Source: Paenibacillus sp. OK003 (GTDB taxonomy: Bacteria; Bacillota; Bacilli; Paenibacillales; Paenibacillaceae). Taken from it: 64,000 nt of DNA. The notes under the pieces were generated by a model that saw nothing but the letters and a program-made list of their open reading frames with translations, did no database searches and was not told where the DNA came from. Positions 34,801 through 41,618 of the stretch are shown here, in pieces; within the stretch, counting starts at the first letter, position 1, and every line of letters begins with the position of its first letter. The stretch lies in NCBI RefSeq assembly GCF_900109515.1, contig NZ_FOBD01000011.1:1-64000 (forward strand), written 5' to 3'. The position numbers and the translations under genes are program-made.

Positions 34801-35582
34801 ACTTCCAGTTTTTCTTCCAAATCATTGGAGACATCCTTGAACACACTGGCAATCTGACCAATCTCGTCGGTAGACTTCACCTGAATACGGCGAATGGTTC
34901 GATAACGCCCTTTGCCAAAGCTGGTGATCATCATGGACACGGTATTCAGCCCCCGTGTAATACTTGGCAGCACCCACATAATGACACCAAATGCAAGTAA
35001 CAATCCTGCAATCATGATGGCTACGGTAATCTGAACCGCGCGCATATAGGCTGCGTTCGCATCTTTAATCTCGGTATCTATCTCCTGGTCCTGATAACGG
35101 GACAGGGCATTCAGGCTGTCTACCGCTTCCTTTTGCACCGCCAAACCGGTAGAATTCCGGTAGTTATTGGCATCTTCTGCCCGATTCTGTGACATCAAAC
35201 TGACCTGTCTCTCGGCGTAAGCATTGTAAGCTTCCCAGGCCGTATTCACACGATCTACCAGTTGGTGCTCTGGTGCGCTGTCCGCCCGATCCCGCACTTC
35301 CTCCAGGTAGCGTTCACCATTTTCCTGCATTTCCTTCAGATCACCGTCCGCGGCACTAATCGAATTATTGGGATTTAACAACAAGTTAGCCAGCACTTTG
35401 GCTATATCATTGACCTCTCCACGTGCAGCAGAAGTATACCTGACTTTGAGGTATCGCTCTTGATACATCTGATCCAGCTGTTTATTGCTGCTGTTCAGCC
35501 GTTCGTAACTCACAAACGTAAGCACAATCATGATGGCCATCAGAGCGGTAAAGCCAATCAGCAGTTTATTTCTGATCTTCAT
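31863..35582 (-). CDS. rsbK: Large membrane hybrid histidine kinase with three receivers, RsbK-like
   Basis: 1239 residues. TM1 (7-27), an extracytoplasmic helical sensor (28-182), TM2 (183-205), HAMP (205-260), GAF (about 290-440), a long coiled coil (440-545), HisKA with phospho-His near 549 (FLANMSHELRTPLNS), HATPase (LRNLLSNAFKFTNRG, GGTGLGLSISRELARL) and three receivers (about 845-960, 980-1095, 1120-1235), each with the Asp core. It is the probable stress sensor that phosphorylates the RsbY-like receiver. The HAMP and coiled coil could carry methylation sites for the CheR protein next door. Its start overlaps the rsbY-like stop by 4 nt. Confidence 0.9.
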   Translation of the reverse strand: MKIRNKLLIGFTALMAIMIVLTFVSYERLNSSNKQLDQMYQERYLKVRYTSAARGEVNDIAKVLANLLLNPNNSISAADGDLKEMQENGERYLEEVRDRADSAPEHQLVDRVNTAWEAYNAYAERQVSLMSQNRAEDANNYRNSTGLAVQKEAVDSLNALSRYQDQEIDTEIKDANAAYMRAVQITVAIMIAGLLLAFGVIMWVLPSITRGLNTVSMMITSFGKGRYRTIRRIQVKSTDEIGQIASVFKDVSNDLEEKLEVEKAYLQAQQDQNWMSSNIARVPELLRGIGSIRQISQMFISEFTPVLGAQLGVVYLIDEEKHPDELRRYGAYAFEENKDVGKEVYRIGEGLIGQAALDMAPIILEKTPEDYVNIGSATGSSRASGVMIYPVVFEDELIGVVELASFEGFTNLHTQLFSQLIMNLGVILNNVRRRLRVEELLRESQALTEELQVQSEELQTQQEELRRSNENLEEQTGALKRSEELLQRQQEELEHFNTELIAKTRALEEQVREVEEKNDEIEKTKTQLEQQAMQLSMTSKYKSEFLANMSHELRTPLNSLLILSQLLSENKDGNLSVKQQEYAQTIYMSGADLLKMIDEILDLSKVDAGKMDINYETMRMEELTSFVQQNFGPMANKKELSLNIEFDSNLPEWVYTDSHRVKQILRNLLSNAFKFTNRGSVSLIGRKMKKEDLPGYLNTNQEYVGFTVKDTGIGIPSDKTDLIFEAFQQVDGTTSRKYGGTGLGLSISRELARLLGGAIQVESSEGVGSSFTLFLPDNHEEEVQVDGVAREAAAASELENFGRDSQTIRSGRQTLLTPDPESISIMELPQSDSPVPVQLEDDQENLSEGDKILLIIEDDVNFAHILMDMARGRGFKAIVAVQGDKGLEMARQYLPDAIILDIQLPVMDGWAILGELKSSSATRHIPVHVISVIDDMKQGLMMGAIAYLKKPSSKDSLDKAFSHIESYTENQLKRLLIVEDDEIQRKAIIELIGHDDVAITAVSTGSEALNELHSQRYDCMVLDLMLTDMTGFELLDQIRDDQYLNDLPIIIYTGKELDSKEEMKLRKYAESIIIKDVKSPERLLDETTLFLHRVEANLPEDKRRILQKLHNKETLFEGKKILLVDDDIRNVFALSSVLEGYRMDVTFAENGREALEILDKNPEIDLVLMDMMMPEMDGYEAMTRIRQIPKFEKLPIIALTAKAMKEDRGKCIEAGASDYVKKPIQTDQLLSLMRVWLYS

Positions 35583-36748
35583 TCAGCTTCGACCCCTTTG
35601 TTTAAGGTAATCCATACCAAACATTTATCATCATCACGCTCCTGCGGAATCTCATCATCGAAGAACAACGCCTGCATGGCCGCTTCATCCCACTGGTGGG
35701 AACCCGCCAGATGTTCCTTCAGAAACGCCTGCTGCATTTCCTGATCACCTTGAACAGCTTCAGTCAAACCATCCGTATAAAGTGCAATGTGACCATCACC
35801 TTCATAGTGAATCGTCTGTGGTTCAATATCCATCTTGTCGAACAGGCCTACAGGACAGCAGACGCTGTCAAACGTTGTCACACTTCCGTCGTGACGGAAA
35901 AAGAGTGCTGGCGGATGGCCTGCATTCACATAATCAATCCGCTTCATGCGTGTATCTACGACCAGATATATCGCTGTAAAATAGTACTGTACCAGCTGTT
36001 TTTCCAGATGCAACTGATTAAAGCGACGATTCAGCTCCTGAATAACCTTTTCCGGGTCCACATACGTTGTAACCGTGTCTTTCAACACGGAAGCAATAAA
36101 CATGGTAAATAGGGATGAAGATATCCCATGCCCCATCATATCCAGCAGTAGTACCCCATATCTGCCTTCGCCAAGCGGGTACCATGAATACAGATCACCC
36201 GCAAGTTCAAAGGAAGGCTTATAAATGGCATTAACGTGAAACAACGGATCTTCAATAGCGGGACTTAACACAGCATTCTGTACCATCGCCGCAAGCTTCA
36301 GCTCATCCTGAATCCGCTGATCACGCTCTTTATGCCAGTCCTTCTCCTGCTTCAGACGAAGCGCAAGACGGATTCTGGCCATCAGTTCGACTTTGTTAAT
36401 CGGTTTGGTCACATAATCGGATGCCCCTGCATCGAGCGCCTCGGCCAATTTCTTGGAATCTCCGATCGCGGTTACCATAATAATAGGTATATCCTTGAGA
36501 TTTTCGAATTTCTGCACAATACTGCATGCTTCGATTCCATCCATCTCCGGCATCATCATATCTAGCAAAATCAGGTCAATATCCGACGGCTTGGGACGAA
36601 GTTCATTGTTTTCCTCACCAATCCCAAGGACTTCAAACATCTCCATAGCAGAACTTGCCGTTACAATGTCACGATAGTTTTCTTTTTTCAGAATTTCTCG
36701 AATGATAATGACATTCGTCGGATTGTCGTCAACAATAAGTATTCTCAT
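35579..36748 (-). CDS. rsbY: Response regulator PP2C phosphatase, RsbY-like
   Basis: 389 residues. An N-terminal receiver (1-130, phospho-Asp in IDLILLDMMMPEMDG, Lys in YVTKPINK) is joined by a helix to a SpoIIE/RsbU-type PP2C domain (about 170-385) with metal-binding Asp residues in FELAGDLYSW, LLLDMMGHGISS and HIALYTDGLTEA. When phosphorylated it should dephosphorylate RsbV-P and release SigB, as RsbY does in B. cereus. It is the first gene of the signalling operon, with AAGGAG as SD. Confidence 0.92.
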   Translation of the reverse strand: MRILIVDDNPTNVIIIREILKKENYRDIVTASSAMEMFEVLGIGEENNELRPKPSDIDLILLDMMMPEMDGIEACSIVQKFENLKDIPIIMVTAIGDSKKLAEALDAGASDYVTKPINKVELMARIRLALRLKQEKDWHKERDQRIQDELKLAAMVQNAVLSPAIEDPLFHVNAIYKPSFELAGDLYSWYPLGEGRYGVLLLDMMGHGISSSLFTMFIASVLKDTVTTYVDPEKVIQELNRRFNQLHLEKQLVQYYFTAIYLVVDTRMKRIDYVNAGHPPALFFRHDGSVTTFDSVCCPVGLFDKMDIEPQTIHYEGDGHIALYTDGLTEAVQGDQEMQQAFLKEHLAGSHQWDEAAMQALFFDDEIPQERDDDKCLVWITLNKGVEAE

Positions 36749-37139
36749 TTCTATCTCCTTATCTATGGCGTCCGGGTTTGTCGATTCTTATCAGGTCAGC
36801 TAACAACCTTAATTATACAAATTTCGCATACAACACAGCGGTAGACATAATAATTCCTAGTATAACTATAATTGTATCATCAGAAAACTTCTATCAGTAA
36901 ATGGCACCATCGCAGGAGAATTCACCCGCTCGCTACCCTGTTTTTGCTGCGTTCTGATCCCGCTTCCAAACTTGCAAAAACATAGATAAGGAATGGGGAT
37001 ATCCCCATTCCTTATCTATGTTTTTGGTTAAGCATTTTGCGTCATCAACTTGAAAGCTCTTTTGAATGATGCAAAATACTTGGTTCTGAAGCTTGTCCAT
37101 TCTCAGAAGGCTCCAGCTTACGTGTGTGTATCGGCTAAG
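36749..37139. other. 390-bp intergenic region between rsbY and the YflT-type gene
   Basis: It holds the 5' region of the rsbY operon (AT-rich, TATAAT-like boxes on the minus strand but no convincing -35), the perfect palindrome at 36975-37026, and an inverted repeat ATTTTGCGTCAT / ATGATGCAAAAT (37034-37045 and 37066-37077). No coding frame with an SD was found. Confidence 0.5.
36975..37026. terminator. Perfect 52-bp palindrome, probable bidirectional terminator
   Basis: The left arm AAAAACATAGATAAGGAATG plus GGGAT is matched without error by its reverse complement through TATGTTTTT, with one extra C/G pair outside. It ends in T runs in both directions, so it can terminate the YflT-type transcript (minus). 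Confidence 0.8.
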
Positions 37140-37484
37140 CTATTCTTTCTTTTTGGCAATCACAAGTACTTTGCCTTTATCGAGTTCACTCTCATAAAAA
37201 TCTGCCTCAGCTTCGGTGAAGCCCATCGAAACAATTTTGGCCCGGAGTTCATCACCGCGGGAGCGGAACAGATTCGCCAAGGAATCAAATACGCCTTCTT
37301 CCTTGATGCCAATCTCTTTGGCATCTGCCGTATCAGCAATCCGATCTGTACGATCCTTTTCATGGGCTAGAACGAAGATATGATCAGCAAGGTATCCGGT
37401 AATCTGCAATTCTTTCACCGCTTCTACCGCTTGGACTCCGTTTTCTACCACTTTTGCATAAGCTTGCGCATTGGTTGAATTCAT
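37140..37484 (-). CDS. General stress protein, YflT/GSP17M domain
   Basis: 114 residues. The domain begins KVVENGVQAVEAVKELQITG then HIFVLAHEKDRTDRIAD and ends LDKGKVLVIAKKKE, as in B. subtilis YflT, a sigma-B-dependent stress protein of unknown mechanism. The GTG at 37493 lies against the SD; the ATG at 37484 has GAGGAG 10 nt upstream and is preferred. A sigma-B-type promoter lies 50 nt upstream. Confidence 0.87.
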   Translation of the reverse strand: MNSTNAQAYAKVVENGVQAVEAVKELQITGYLADHIFVLAHEKDRTDRIADTADAKEIGIKEEGVFDSLANLFRSRGDELRAKIVSMGFTEAEADFYESELDKGKVLVIAKKKE

Positions 37485-37533
37485 CGTTTCCACTCTCCTC
37501 TGATTTGATCTTCTTTATCGAGCTACTTAGTAT

Positions 37534-37559
37534 ATAACCATACGATATCGGGTTGAAAC
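37534..37559 (-). promoter_or_regulatory. Sigma-B-type promoter of the YflT-type gene
   Basis: On the minus strand GTTTCA (37554-37559), 14-nt spacer, GGTTAT (37534-37539). Confidence 0.65.
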
Positions 37560-37579
37560 GTTTCTTGGATTAATCAATC

Positions 37580-38113
37580 CTAGGAAACCGATTCGTCAAA
37601 GAGGTCTATTCCTTCAATATGATTGGAGCCTGACTTCATATATACCTTCAGCGCCTGATTCCCTCGAAGGAATACTTCTCCATCCTCTGCTACATAATAC
37701 GGCTTGCCCAACACATCTCGAATGGCCTCAATATTCATCTGAATCCATTCCTGATTAAGCTTCAGACGTTTTTCGGAAGCATCAATATGCACGTAATTGA
37801 CGACTCCTGTATCTTCACAGAACCCAACCGTTACATCTTTGAATTGATACTCAGGGCAACCCAGATATGGATCAAGTTCCCTATGAACCGGCTGGCCTTT
37901 ATTGGCTAAAATATCATTCATGCTGTCATCCAGAGAAATGTCATTCAGAGTCCGAAAGTGCTGGACAGTTCCGGATCGATCAGAAGCCAGAATGATCTCT
38001 GGTGTTTCCTCTTCCACTACCGTCCATTGCATATCATGAGCAGCGGGTACCGCTGCCGGTTGAACGGAAAAGGGAGAAATTACGCTAAACATAACAAGCA
38101 GTAGTTTCATCAT
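37580..38113 (-). CDS. Secreted protein of unknown function
   Basis: 177 residues with an N-terminal signal peptide (MMKLLLVMFSVISPFSVQPA, then AAVPAA). The mature part has two similar segments, SLDDSMNDILANKGQPVHRE and WIQMNIEAIRDVLGKPYYVA, each a helix followed by G-x-P, reminiscent of the SmpA/BamE or DUF4309 type fold. No enzyme motif. The GTG at 38122 is too close to the SD; the ATG at 38113 has AAGGGG 8 nt upstream. It follows the DUF948 gene by 66 nt and may be in its operon. Confidence 0.7.
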   Translation of the reverse strand: MMKLLLVMFSVISPFSVQPAAVPAAHDMQWTVVEEETPEIILASDRSGTVQHFRTLNDISLDDSMNDILANKGQPVHRELDPYLGCPEYQFKDVTVGFCEDTGVVNYVHIDASEKRLKLNQEWIQMNIEAIRDVLGKPYYVAEDGEVFLRGNQALKVYMKSGSNHIEGIDLFDESVS

Positions 38114-38179
38114 GATTCTCACCCCTTCGTCAGGTTCATCACCGCTCTGAAGACTTCTATTGATTACAAAACGGTCATG

Positions 38180-38692
38180 CTATTTCCGCATACGTTGCCA
38201 CACACTAGCCGCTACATCTACATATTTCAGCCAGCTTTTCCCGCCCTTGGCATCTTCCTGATATGTAGATTCATAGGATTGCAGTGTCCGATCTGTCGGT
38301 GTAGCAGGCGGCGTCTGTACCACATTCGCTACTTCTGAACGTTTACTCTGCTCGGTGCTGCTGCGTTTCGTCTGAAACTTGGCCATCAATGTGGATGACA
38401 CCTGCTTCGCTGCTTCCGTCACTTCGTTCAGCACTTCACCCAGATTCTGTACGGATTCCATAACAGGATCAATTTGTTTCATTTTGTGCTGCACATCCAC
38501 TGTAATATCATTGGCATGCCTTACTGTCTGTTTGACCTCATAACTAAGCTCATCTATGGTCTTCTGAACTTCCTGCAGTGTCTGTGACACATTGTCGAGT
38601 GAACCCTGAGCGGACTTCAAGGTACGAATTAAAAAGAATACAAGTACTGCAAATGCAATTGCAATTAAAGCCACACTAATTTGATAGATCAT
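38180..38692 (-). CDS. DUF948 domain protein (YtxG-like)
   Basis: 170 residues. One N-terminal membrane helix (about 4-24) leads to a coiled-coil region (TLKSAQGSLDNVSQTLQEVQ, IDPVMESVQNLGEVLNEVTE) and a basic C-terminus. B. subtilis YtxG of this family is encoded with ytxH in a sigma-B/sigma-H stress operon; here the two are separated. The function is unknown. It has the best sigma-B promoter match in the window. Confidence 0.85.
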   Translation of the reverse strand: MIYQISVALIAIAFAVLVFFLIRTLKSAQGSLDNVSQTLQEVQKTIDELSYEVKQTVRHANDITVDVQHKMKQIDPVMESVQNLGEVLNEVTEAAKQVSSTLMAKFQTKRSSTEQSKRSEVANVVQTPPATPTDRTLQSYESTYQEDAKGGKSWLKYVDVAASVWQRMRK

Positions 38693-38737
38693 AAAAGAAC
38701 CTCACTTTCAGTATAAATCGGTTTTGTTATTGCTTAG

Positions 38738-38763
38738 TTACCCGACCCATTCCGAGGCGAAAC
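38738..38763 (-). promoter_or_regulatory. Sigma-B-type promoter of the DUF948 gene
   Basis: On the minus strand GTTTCG (38758-38763), 14-nt spacer, GGGTAA (38738-38743), 46 nt upstream of the ATG. Confidence 0.75.
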
Positions 38764-38813
38764 AAATAGGATATGAACGGTGAAAACAACCCCACCTGGT
38801 AAAATATCGCAAT

Positions 38814-38839
38814 GTTTCAACCCAAATGGCCTCGGTTAA
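38814..38839 (+). promoter_or_regulatory. Sigma-B-type promoter of the DUF1328 gene
   Basis: GTTTCA (38814-38819), 14-nt spacer, GGTTAA (38834-38839). It diverges from the DUF948 promoter. Confidence 0.65.
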
Positions 38840-38910
38840 AGAACAACTACACACGGCAGTGAGACGAACACTTCTCGCTACCAAGTTCTATAAACGAAAG
38901 GATGATACCC

Positions 38911-39075
38911 ATGCTGAAATGGTCGGTACTATTTCTAATTATTGCTCTTGTTGCAGGTATTTTCGGATTCTTCGGTATTGTTGAGGCAGCTGCTTCCATT
39001 GCCAAGGTACTCTTCTTCATCTTTGTTGTACTGTTCGTCATCTCCCTGATTACGGGACGCAGCCGAATGCGATAA
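38911..39075 (+). CDS. DUF1328 small membrane protein
   Basis: 54 residues. It begins MLKWSVLFLIIALVAGIFGF, then FGIVEAAASIAKVLFFIFVV and a basic tail GRSRMR: two membrane helices with the Gly-rich first helix typical of DUF1328 (YtjA-type) proteins, which occur in stress regulons. The SD AAAGGAT is 8 nt upstream. The role is unknown. Confidence 0.88.
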   Translation: MLKWSVLFLIIALVAGIFGFFGIVEAAASIAKVLFFIFVVLFVISLITGRSRMR

Positions 39076-39106
39076 ATGGGGCTTCCCCAATATGAATTTG
39101 ATACAT

Positions 39107-39150
39107 ACAAAAGCCTATCGCGCTTGCAAAAGCCGGTAGGCTTTTGTACG
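39107..39150 (+). terminator. Terminator after the DUF1328 gene
   Basis: CAAAAGCCTA / TAGGCTTTTG arms around a GC-rich loop. The rest of 39076-39465 contains only the AT-rich upstream region of the next gene, with TGTTATAAT (extended -10) at about 39376-39384. Confidence 0.7.
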
Positions 39151-39465
39151 TTCAGATCTTTTTTGCAACAATTGTTTCCCAAGCAGATTGCGGCTTATCT
39201 CTATTATGTATTACGCTCCCTTCTGGTCTATTCCATCGCTTCTCCCCGATTACATCATAAAAACAAGACCATTATGACATAGACAACCCGGTTTTCTCCC
39301 ACCAAAGTATGATATTTACAGGCTCCCCTTATACCCACATTTGCTCCAGTTGACACTGGAGAATCCAAGAAAATATTGTTATAATTTGTGATTCACAAGT
39401 GAGCTCGCTTGGTTACTTTTAACACAGGACAACAAACTACATATCTAACCGAGGAGGAAAAACAA

Positions 39466-39969
39466 ATGAAAAAAATCGTAAGTTTTGCCGCTGCTCTGAC
39501 TTTGATGGGTTCCATGGCTGCTGCCGCAGGTGCTGAGGAAGCGGTTACCGGAACGGCAGCTCCAGAAACGGGGACTCCGACCACCACAACAACGCCGGCT
39601 GTTGAAGTGAACAAACCTGCTATAGACACTGTAGAAGGCACAGCTGAGACCGTAACTGGCACAACAGTAGACACAACGGGTACAGAAGGTACTTCAACGA
39701 CTACTGAAACAACAACTTCAACAAAGGATGACAAAATCTTTGATGAGCCTGTTGTAAAAGCAGGAGATGAGGTTCTGGTTCCTACAATGCTGCTCAACCT
39801 GTTGGAGCGCACATGGTTCTATGATGCACCTAATGGTAAACCAATCGGTGCACTGGGTTCCCAAGTCATTGATACGACAGGTGAAGTTGTAGATGGATTC
39901 GATGGTGGTCAATGGGTACAAGTGTATACATGGAAAGGTAAAGCCTGGATCCACGTTGCTATTCAATAG
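39466..39969 (+). CDS. Secreted Thr-rich protein with C-terminal SH3-like domain
   Basis: 167 residues. A signal peptide (MKKIVSFAAALTLMGSMAAA, cleavage near AGAEE) is followed by a low-complexity Thr/Pro/Glu/Gly segment (about 30-95) and a compact C-terminal part (LLNLLERTWFYDAPNGKPIG, GGQWVQVYTWKGKAWIHVA) that looks like a bacterial SH3-type beta domain for cell-wall binding. GAGGAGG SD fixes the start; the earlier frame opening at 39409 is not used. Probably a wall-associated protein. Confidence 0.8.
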   Translation: MKKIVSFAAALTLMGSMAAAAGAEEAVTGTAAPETGTPTTTTTPAVEVNKPAIDTVEGTAETVTGTTVDTTGTEGTSTTTETTTSTKDDKIFDEPVVKAGDEVLVPTMLLNLLERTWFYDAPNGKPIGALGSQVIDTTGEVVDGFDGGQWVQVYTWKGKAWIHVAIQ

Positions 39970-39996
39970 TATCGTATAATCGTTCTAACGATAAGT

Positions 39997-40036
39997 AAAG
40001 AGGACAGCGCGCAGGCAGCGGCTGTCCTCTTTTTCA
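39997..40036 (+). terminator. Terminator
   Basis: AAAGAGGACAGC / GCTGTCCTCTTT with a 12-nt loop and T run. Confidence 0.88.
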
Positions 40037-40073
40037 ATTTAAATGAGCTTATTCCGGTTTGTCCCTGCCGGTT

Positions 40074-40961
40074 TCAAGAGCTTCCGGTCGCTCCTTCTAT
40101 CTTCGGCTCCACATGCACATGTACATGCATAATATTATGTGATCGTTTCAAACGCTCTTCGACCCGGTCACAGATCTGATGACCTTCGATCAAGCTCAGT
40201 CCTCCATCCACCTCGATAACCACATCCACCAGGACATGACTGCCGTGTACACGCGCCTTTACATCCTTGATCATTTCCACACCTGGAACCCGAGCTACAG
40301 AGGATCTTAAGTCTGTCAGTTCTTTCTGATCAAATCCGTCTGTCAGACGATGTGTTGAATCACGGAAAATCTCCCAAGCTGTCTTACAGATCAACAGACC
40401 TACAGCAATTGCAGCTACTTTGTCCAACCAAGGAAGGCCAAATTGTGCACCGATGATCCCGATCGCAGCCCCTATGCTGACCCAGGCATCCGAACGATTA
40501 TCTTTGGCCGCAGCCATCAGGGCCTGACTGTTAATTTGTTTGGCAAGACGATGGTTGTAACGATATACGCCCAGCATGACCAGCGCACAGACAACGGCAA
40601 CTGCTGCTGACCACAGGTTTGGTGCTACAAAGTTTCCTTCATACCAGGAACGAACCGCTTCAACCAATACCTGCAGGCCAACCATAGCCATAATAAATGA
40701 AGCAATTAGGGCAGCGACCGTTTCCGCTCTAAAGTGACCATAAGCATGATCGGAATCAGGTGGCTTCTGGGATATGCGAAGCCCGATCAATACAGCAACC
40801 GACGCCACAATATCTGTAAGGTTATTAAAACCATCCGCCAGCAAAGCGCTGGAAGCAAACAAATATCCACAGATCAACTTAAAAGCAGACAAGACCAGAT
40901 AGGCCACAATACTGACCCAAGCCCCCCGCTCTCCTTTGCGTATTTCTTCATAGGCGTTCAA
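40074..40961 (-). CDS. Cation diffusion facilitator (CDF) metal exporter
   Basis: About 295 residues. Six membrane helices and a C-terminal ferredoxin-like cytosolic domain (about 205-290, ending HNIMHVHVHVEP). Metal-site residues are ALLADGFNNLTDIVAS in helix 2 and AAAKDNRSDAWVS in helix 5. The N-x-x-D pattern is seen in manganese-type CDF proteins such as B. subtilis MneP/MneS, so Mn2+ efflux is plausible but not proven. The frame opens with a GTG at 40973 touching the SD; the TTG at 40961 has AGGAG 11 nt upstream. The start is uncertain by four codons. Confidence 0.87.
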   Translation of the reverse strand: MNAYEEIRKGERGAWVSIVAYLVLSAFKLICGYLFASSALLADGFNNLTDIVASVAVLIGLRISQKPPDSDHAYGHFRAETVAALIASFIMAMVGLQVLVEAVRSWYEGNFVAPNLWSAAVAVVCALVMLGVYRYNHRLAKQINSQALMAAAKDNRSDAWVSIGAAIGIIGAQFGLPWLDKVAAIAVGLLICKTAWEIFRDSTHRLTDGFDQKELTDLRSSVARVPGVEMIKDVKARVHGSHVLVDVVIEVDGGLSLIEGHQICDRVEERLKRSHNIMHVHVHVEPKIEGATGSS

Positions 40962-41253
40962 ACCGGGCGACACTCCTTTAACGTTTCGTATTACGGTTGT
41001 TCCATGTTACCAAATGCGTACCGTGTGGGTCTATAGAAACAGTGTTGCTAAGCTGCATTGCTGTAGGGAAGCCGAAACAAAGTTGCCAGACCGCAGGGCT
41101 GTAGGTGAAGAGAAAAAATGTTGGCCCAGTCAAAAAAGTGAAGGATTTCAGCATTTTATCAGGTTGCCCTTGTGGGGCTTTTGTAAAACGTATAAAATGA
41201 GTACATCCCGTCCAATTTGGACGGCTTACTGTAAGACCGGGAGGGAAATAACG

Positions 41254-41442
41254 ATGAGCGATAATAACGAACCGAAAAAGGTCAGTTTGCAGGATGCCAT
41301 ACGCCAGAAACTGGCGCAGAAGAAAGAACAGGCAAACACAGGTAACCAGTCCAGTGCCTATTTTGAAGGCGGCCCCAAAGCAATGAAGAGCCAAAACAAC
41401 AAAAAGCCTAACAATCAGCGCCGCCGTACTGGCGGGTCCTAG
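41254..41442 (+). CDS. Small conserved basic protein
   Basis: 62 residues (MSDNNEPKKVSLQDAIRQKL, then AQKKEQANTG and a Lys/Arg/Asn tail ending RRRTGGS). It is hydrophilic and probably disordered. I recognise no function. SD GGGAGG lies 8 nt upstream, and a strong terminator follows, so it is likely a real gene. Confidence 0.7.
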   Translation: MSDNNEPKKVSLQDAIRQKLAQKKEQANTGNQSSAYFEGGPKAMKSQNNKKPNNQRRRTGGS

Positions 41443-41510
41443 ACCTAGACCGCAAGAAGCTCTTGTATGAGATGTTTCTATGGTTACAGGATCACCCTGT
41501 ATGACCCAAA

Positions 41511-41553
41511 AAAGAACCGCAAGCCTCCTCTGGAGAGCTTGCGGTTCTTTTTT
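41511..41553. terminator. Bidirectional terminator
   Basis: AAAGAACCGCAAGC / GCTTGCGGTTCTTT with long T tract, between the small gene (+) and ykpA (-). Confidence 0.92.
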
Positions 41554-41618
41554 TATCCTCTATAAAAACGTACAGTTAACTGCGTTAACCATATTCAATG
41601 TAGACAGAATAGCTTATC

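Noticed and set aside
31863..36748. Chemotaxis operon, suggested by CheR and a HAMP protein
   Set aside because: There is no CheA, CheW, CheB or flagellar gene, and the REC-PP2C phosphatase and rsbVW-sigB genes explain the cluster better.
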